From Muribaculum sp. (GTDB lineage: Bacteria; Bacillota; Clostridia; Lachnospirales; Lachnospiraceae): 17,297 nucleotides of DNA. Each line of letters begins with the position of its first letter. Within the stretch, counting starts at the first letter, position 1. Made by a program: the position numbers and the translations under genes. The notes under the pieces are model-generated. The model worked only from the letters and a program-made list of their open reading frames with translations. It ran no database searches and was not told where the DNA came from. Below, in pieces: positions 14,604 to 17,297 of this stretch. The stretch is taken from positions 1 through 17,297 of the forward strand of contig JAMPHH010000065.1 in NCBI GenBank assembly GCA_023663505.1, given 5' to 3'.

Positions 14604-14627
14604 TATCGCAGGTTTTTACCTGCGATA
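14604..14627 (-). promoter_or_regulatory. Perfect hairpin between ftsL and pbpB
   Basis: TATCGCAGGT (14604-14613) and ACCTGCGATA (14618-14627) form a perfect 10-bp stem around a four-base loop. It begins ten bases after the ftsL stop and ends three bases before the pbpB ribosome binding site. No T-run follows, so it is more likely an mRNA stability or processing element than a terminator. Confidence 0.55.
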
Positions 14628-14637
14628 CCACAGTCCG

Positions 14638-15333
14638 CTACTCCTCTATCACCCTGCGCATGTAATCATGTTTGGCGTTCTCATATGTAATGATCTGCCC
14701 CTCCTGTGCATAGGTCATTCCGAGCTCCCCAATGGCAATCTTGCGGATCTCCTCCAGATCGACATTGCGGACGATTCGATTATAATTCTCCTCGTTGGAA
14801 AGCTGCAGCGTGTTCACCTCGCTCTCCAAGGTGGAAATATGCTTTACCTTGGCTGTGATATCTGATTGCAACTGCAGATAATTGATCAGCACCACCGCAC
14901 ATACACAAATAGCCCCCAACAGGAAGATCACATAGCCGGGATTCATGTGATGCGCCTTGTCGCGATTTTTTCTGGTCACATGGCTGAGCTGCTTTTTGGG
15001 CTCCTCCTCAAGCTGTCTGCGCACGTCGAGATCGCGCGCGGTATTGTCATAGATATACAGATTCCCCCTTGCACCTGAATTACCTCTGTTCGCCCCGCCG
15101 TTTTGATTCGTTCTGCTGCGGGACGCCGTGCCATTGTGTGATGCCGTCCCGCCTCGGGCTGCTGCACTGCTGCGAGCTGCCGTGCCACTGTGCTGTGCTG
15201 TCCCGCCACTGTACCGTGCTGTCCCGCTACGGTCTGCCGCGCCACTGTGCTGTGCCGTCCCGCCTCGGGCTGCTGCACTGCCGCGGGCTGCCGCGCCATT
15301 GCGCGGTGCCGTCCCCTTTCTTGTCTGTGCCAT
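14638..15333 (-). CDS. ftsL: FtsL-like division protein with low-complexity N-terminal extension
   Basis: A 231-residue bitopic membrane protein in the ftsL position between rsmH and pbpB. Residues 8-92 are a low-complexity Ala/Gly/Arg/Ser/Thr stretch made of imperfect repeats (AARGGTAQHSG, AARGGTASHNG), predicted to be disordered, cytoplasmic and basic. A conserved-looking segment follows (NLYIYDNTARDLDVRRQLEE, then PKKQLSHVTRKNRDKAHHMN), a membrane helix (about 131-152), and a periplasmic-side coiled coil (about 155-190), as in FtsL/DivIC. FtsL is normally only 100-120 residues, so the extension doubles it. The start ATG 15331-15333 has GGAG ten bases upstream. FtsL identity rests on topology and position, since the family is poorly conserved. 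Confidence 0.75.
   Translation of the reverse strand: MAQTRKGTAPRNGAAARGSAAARGGTAQHSGAADRSGTARYSGGTAQHSGTAARSSAAARGGTASHNGTASRSRTNQNGGANRGNSGARGNLYIYDNTARDLDVRRQLEEEPKKQLSHVTRKNRDKAHHMNPGYVIFLLGAICVCAVVLINYLQLQSDITAKVKHISTLESEVNTLQLSNEENYNRIVRNVDLEEIRKIAIGELGMTYAQEGQIITYENAKHDYMRRVIEE
15142..15281. repeat. In-frame direct repeats in the ftsL N-terminal region
   Basis: A 29-base identical block occurs at 15142-15170 and 15253-15281, 111 bases (37 codons) apart. Diverged copies of shorter units (GCCACTGTGCTGTG-like) fill the space between and around. The array encodes the low-complexity part of the FtsL-like protein and is prone to slippage. Confidence 0.75.
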
Positions 15334-15364
15334 AAGCCGATTACTCCTAACTCCGTTTTTTCAT

Positions 15365-15389
15365 CGACAGCCTTCTCCAAGGTCTGTCG
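15365..15389 (-). promoter_or_regulatory. Hairpin between rsmH and ftsL
   Basis: CGACAG (15365-15370) with CTGTCG (15384-15389) and CCTT with AAGG inside, one bulged base and a four-base loop, form a 10-bp stem beginning two bases after the rsmH stop. It has no T-run and lies about 15 bases upstream of the ftsL ribosome binding site. Confidence 0.45.
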
Positions 15390-15391
15390 TC

Positions 15392-16354
15392 TTACATCTC
15401 ATTTTTCTCGAATACGCGAAGCTTCGCACTCTTGGAACGGTTATTTTCCTCAAGCTCTCTGTCCGAGGGCAGAATCGGCTTCCTCGTCACGCTCCTGCCG
15501 AGAGGCTTCTTCCCGCACACACAAACGGGAAATTCCGGCGGACAGGTGCAGGGATTTTCCGCTTTCTTGAACGCATTCTTCACCAGTCTGTCCTCCAAGG
15601 AATGAAAGGTGATGATGCAAAGCCGCCCTCTCGGATTCAAAAGCTCTATAAAATCCTCCAAGGAGCTCTTCAATACCTCCAATTCCCTGTTGCACTCTAT
15701 GCGGATCGCCTGAAAGGTCTGCTTGGACGGGTGCCCGTTCTGCCGCAGCTTCGCGGGAATCGCCGCCTTGATGATCTCGTTTAGCTCAAACGTGGTCTCA
15801 ATGGGCTTGTCCTGCCTCGCCTGCACAATGTGCTTCGCTATATTCTTGGCGAACCTGTCCTCGCCATAATCCCGAATCATATAGAAAAGCTCTGACTCGG
15901 TATAACCATTTACAATATCCCTCGCAGTAAGTCTCTGCCTGCGATCCATACGCATATCCAAGGGTGCATCAAAGCGATAGGAAAACCCTCTTTCTTCCGT
16001 GTCCAACTGGTAGGAGGAAACACCCAGATCCAACAAAATACCGTCCGCGCCCCGAACTCCCAGTTCCCCAAGCACCGCCCTCGCATTGCAATAGTTGTCT
16101 CTAAGAACGGTCACGCGCTCCTCAAAGGGGGCGAGCCGTTCCTTCGCCGCCGCAATCGCCGCGTCGTCCTGATCAAAGCCATAAAGCCTGCCTGTGACGA
16201 GTCGGCTGCATACTTCGTAAGCATGCCCTGCGCCTCCCAAGGTGCCGTCCACATAAATGCCGTCCGGTCTGACACGCAGCTCCTCGATCGTCTCCTCAAG
16301 AAGTACGGAGTAATGATTGAATCCCCTAGCTTCCTTTGATTCCCTCGATTCCAT
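15392..16354 (-). CDS. rsmH: 16S rRNA (cytosine-1402-N4)-methyltransferase RsmH
   Basis: A 320-residue cytosolic SAM-dependent methyltransferase that modifies C1402 in the ribosomal P-site region; it was formerly called MraW. Motifs are HYSVLLEETIEEL (14-26), the SAM loop YVDGTLGGAGHA (34-45), GFDQDDAAI, ADGILLDLGVSSYQLD, RGFSYRFDAPLDMRMD, and the C-terminal LCIITFHSLEDRLVKNAF plus a Cys-rich CTCPPEFPVCVCGKKP. The length is typical. The ATG at 16352-16354 has GGTGG five bases upstream; a GTG at 16361-16363 with AGGA five bases before it is nearly as good and would add three residues. It is the second gene of the operon, 102 nt after mraZ. Confidence 0.95.
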   Translation of the reverse strand: MESRESKEARGFNHYSVLLEETIEELRVRPDGIYVDGTLGGAGHAYEVCSRLVTGRLYGFDQDDAAIAAAKERLAPFEERVTVLRDNYCNARAVLGELGVRGADGILLDLGVSSYQLDTEERGFSYRFDAPLDMRMDRRQRLTARDIVNGYTESELFYMIRDYGEDRFAKNIAKHIVQARQDKPIETTFELNEIIKAAIPAKLRQNGHPSKQTFQAIRIECNRELEVLKSSLEDFIELLNPRGRLCIITFHSLEDRLVKNAFKKAENPCTCPPEFPVCVCGKKPLGRSVTRKPILPSDRELEENNRSKSAKLRVFEKNEM

Positions 16355-16398
16355 AAAGTCCACCAAAATCCTGTTCCCATCAGATTGCTGTTATGTCC

Positions 16399-16455
16399 GC
16401 AAACCGTCATGGCATCTTCGGAATATGATGTCATCATGCAGACCGCCATAGCATC
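16399..16455. repeat. 18-bp imperfect direct repeat between mraZ and rsmH
   Basis: 16399-16416 and 16438-16455 agree at 15 of 18 positions, the three differences all being transitions, with a 39-base period. The second copy ends two bases before the mraZ stop codon. No known signal is recognised in it. Confidence 0.5.
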
Positions 16456-16456
16456 A

Positions 16457-16888
16457 TCAGATCGTCAGTCCCAGCTCTCCCATCGCTGCCGCGATATCGT
16501 CCATATCCATATCCTCGCCGACGTCCTCGTACTTTTCCTTGCTCCAAATCTCAATACGGCTGCCGACACCTACCAACACCACATCTTTATCCAATCCGGC
16601 AAACTCCCGAAGGGCTGCCGGCAAAAGTATCCTTCCCTGCTTATCCACTTCCACCTGTGCGGCACCCGCAAGGAAGAAGCGTGCGAACTGTCTCGCCTCT
16701 TTGTTAATCAATGGCAGTGAAGTCAATTTCTGTTCAAAAGCATTCCAATCATCATTGGCATATACAAACAAACAGCCGTCCATTCCCTTGGAAACCACAA
16801 ATTCCTCACCCAGAACCTCACGGAATTTGGAGGGAATGATCAACCTGCCCTTCGCGTCAATTGTATGATTGTATTCGCTCATGAACAT
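16457..16888 (-). CDS. mraZ: Transcriptional regulator MraZ
   Basis: A 143-residue cytosolic DNA-binding protein of the AbrB/SpoVT-like double-psi fold, forming ring-shaped oligomers that bind tandem boxes upstream of the dcw operon and control it. The two MraZ repeats are visible as YNHTIDAKGRLIIPSKFRE (6-24) with DAKGR at 11-15, and VDKQGRILLPAALREFA (81-97) with DKQGR at 82-86. The ATG at 16886-16888 is chosen because the family starts MFM-G/S-EY, the length is then exactly the norm, and AAGGTGG lies upstream; a longer frame from 16954 would overlap the operator boxes. A negatively charged tail (EDVGEDMDMDD) precedes the end. Confidence 0.96.
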   Translation of the reverse strand: MFMSEYNHTIDAKGRLIIPSKFREVLGEEFVVSKGMDGCLFVYANDDWNAFEQKLTSLPLINKEARQFARFFLAGAAQVEVDKQGRILLPAALREFAGLDKDVVLVGVGSRIEIWSKEKYEDVGEDMDMDDIAAAMGELGLTI

Positions 16889-16950
16889 CACAATCACCAC
16901 CTTAAAGTCGGGTCTGCCACGGAAGCCGTGAGTCCTGTTCAGCGGAGCTG

Positions 16951-16997
16951 CCACTTTCTCCCCACTTTATGACACTTCATACCACTTCCACCCACTT
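16951..16997 (-). promoter_or_regulatory. Array of five MraZ-type operator boxes
   Basis: On the minus strand AAGTGG, AAGTGG, AAGTGT, AAGTGG and AAGTGG begin at 16997, 16987, 16977, 16967 and 16956, so the spacing is 10, 10, 10 and 11 bp. MraZ is known to bind direct repeats of this type (AAAGTG-G/T in Mycoplasma, TGGG-containing boxes in E. coli) with a period of about 10 bp. The array lies just downstream of the predicted transcription start, which suggests autorepression. Confidence 0.85.
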
Positions 16998-17005
16998 GTA
17001 AGACG

Positions 17006-17034
17006 ATTCTAATACATAATCGGAAAAAAAGCAA
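17006..17034 (-). promoter_or_regulatory. Candidate promoter of the mraZ operon
   Basis: TTGCTT (17029-17034), a 17-bp spacer and TAGAAT (17006-17011, five of six consensus bases) lie immediately upstream of the operator boxes. The -35 is only half consensus, but the position fits an operator-controlled start near 16999. Confidence 0.55.
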
Positions 17035-17069
17035 GCAAAATCAAGCGGCGATTTTGGGCGAAAAGACGC

Positions 17070-17098
17070 AAAAAAAGCCCTCTGCAAAGGGCTTTTTT
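17070..17098. terminator. Bidirectional rho-independent terminator upstream of mraZ
   Basis: GCCCT (17077-17081) and AGGGC (17088-17092) form the stem, flanked by an A-run on one side and six T on the other, so it can work in both directions. On the minus strand it would end transcripts from a gene beyond the window and insulate the mraZ promoter. Confidence 0.8.
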
Positions 17099-17297
17099 AG
17101 TAAAAAGTACAACATATAGTGTGGTGGGGGATTGTCCCATACCACATTTTCTCTTTAAAAAAAATTAAAAATTTTTTAAAATTTTTTTATTTTTATCCCC
17201 AAAAAAGGCATTTGGGGCGCGGATCAGACGTTAAACCGGAACACTATAAACCGAAATTTCATCATGTCTATACAATTCCGTCCTTTCACATTATGTT
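17099..17297. other. AT-rich spacer with small hairpin; no supported gene
   Basis: 17150-17196 is almost pure A/T with alternating homopolymer runs. A 7-bp stem CCCCAAA/TTTGGGG lies at 17197-17203/17211-17217, and an imperfect GTGGT/ACCAC dyad lies at about 17121-17145. On the minus strand an open frame runs from the window edge to a TGA at 17224-17226 and could be the last 24 codons of an upstream gene, but nothing in it is recognisable. Confidence 0.35.

Noticed and set aside
16889..16954. Longer mraZ from an upstream start
   Set aside because: The extra 22 residues are not part of the family, and the start would overlap an operator box; the internal ATG has the proper ribosome site.
17224..17297. 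End of a possible minus-strand gene at the right edge
   Set aside because: Only 24 codons are visible, with no recognisable motif; kept as a remark in the spacer entry.
1..17297. CRISPR array, tRNA or rRNA genes
   Set aside because: No regularly spaced repeat with unique spacers, no cloverleaf and no rRNA-like segment was seen on either strand.

Overview
The window holds the division and cell wall (dcw) cluster of an endospore-forming Clostridia member, most likely Lachnospiraceae, read entirely on the minus strand. The evidence is the order mraZ-rsmH-ftsL-pbpB-spoVD-mraY-murD-ftsW/spoVE-murA-divIB-ftsZ followed by spoIIGA-sigE. The last two are sporulation genes found only in endospore-forming Firmicutes. 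The genus assignment is inference from gene order and protein style.

Right end (about 16390-17297): an AT-rich stretch, a bidirectional terminator, a candidate promoter, then five AAGTG(G/T) boxes spaced one helical turn apart in the mraZ leader. These look like MraZ operator sites. From mraZ to divIB (16888 to 4865) the genes are tightly packed. Two junctions overlap (spoVD/mraY and murA/divIB), and several other junctions carry a stem-loop next to the following ribosome binding site. The genes make lipid I (murA, murD, mraY; murC, murE, murF and the MurG step must be encoded elsewhere), the septal SEDS/class B PBP synthases (FtsW/SpoVE with PbpB and SpoVD) and divisome parts (FtsL-like, DivIB). 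FtsZ follows with its own promoter, a TTG start and a strong terminator.

Centre left (1705-3325): spoIIGA and sigE sit behind a promoter with consensus-like -35 and -10 boxes 21 bp apart and a Spo0A-type box upstream. This is the unusual architecture known for the Bacillus spoIIG promoter. SpoIIGA is the membrane protease that matures pro-sigma E.

Left end (1-1704): this is AT-rich accessory sequence rather than core sequence. It holds the first codons of a minus-strand gene (perhaps a DeoR-type regulator), two head-to-head N-terminal fragments of ToxN/AbiQ-type type III toxin genes, the tail of a tyrosine recombinase, an intact SUKH-3-like immunity gene without a toxin partner, and a GC-rich element of about 226 bp built as a long inverted repeat. 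I read this as a decayed mobile or defence island next to the conserved cluster. No tRNA, rRNA or CRISPR array was recognised.
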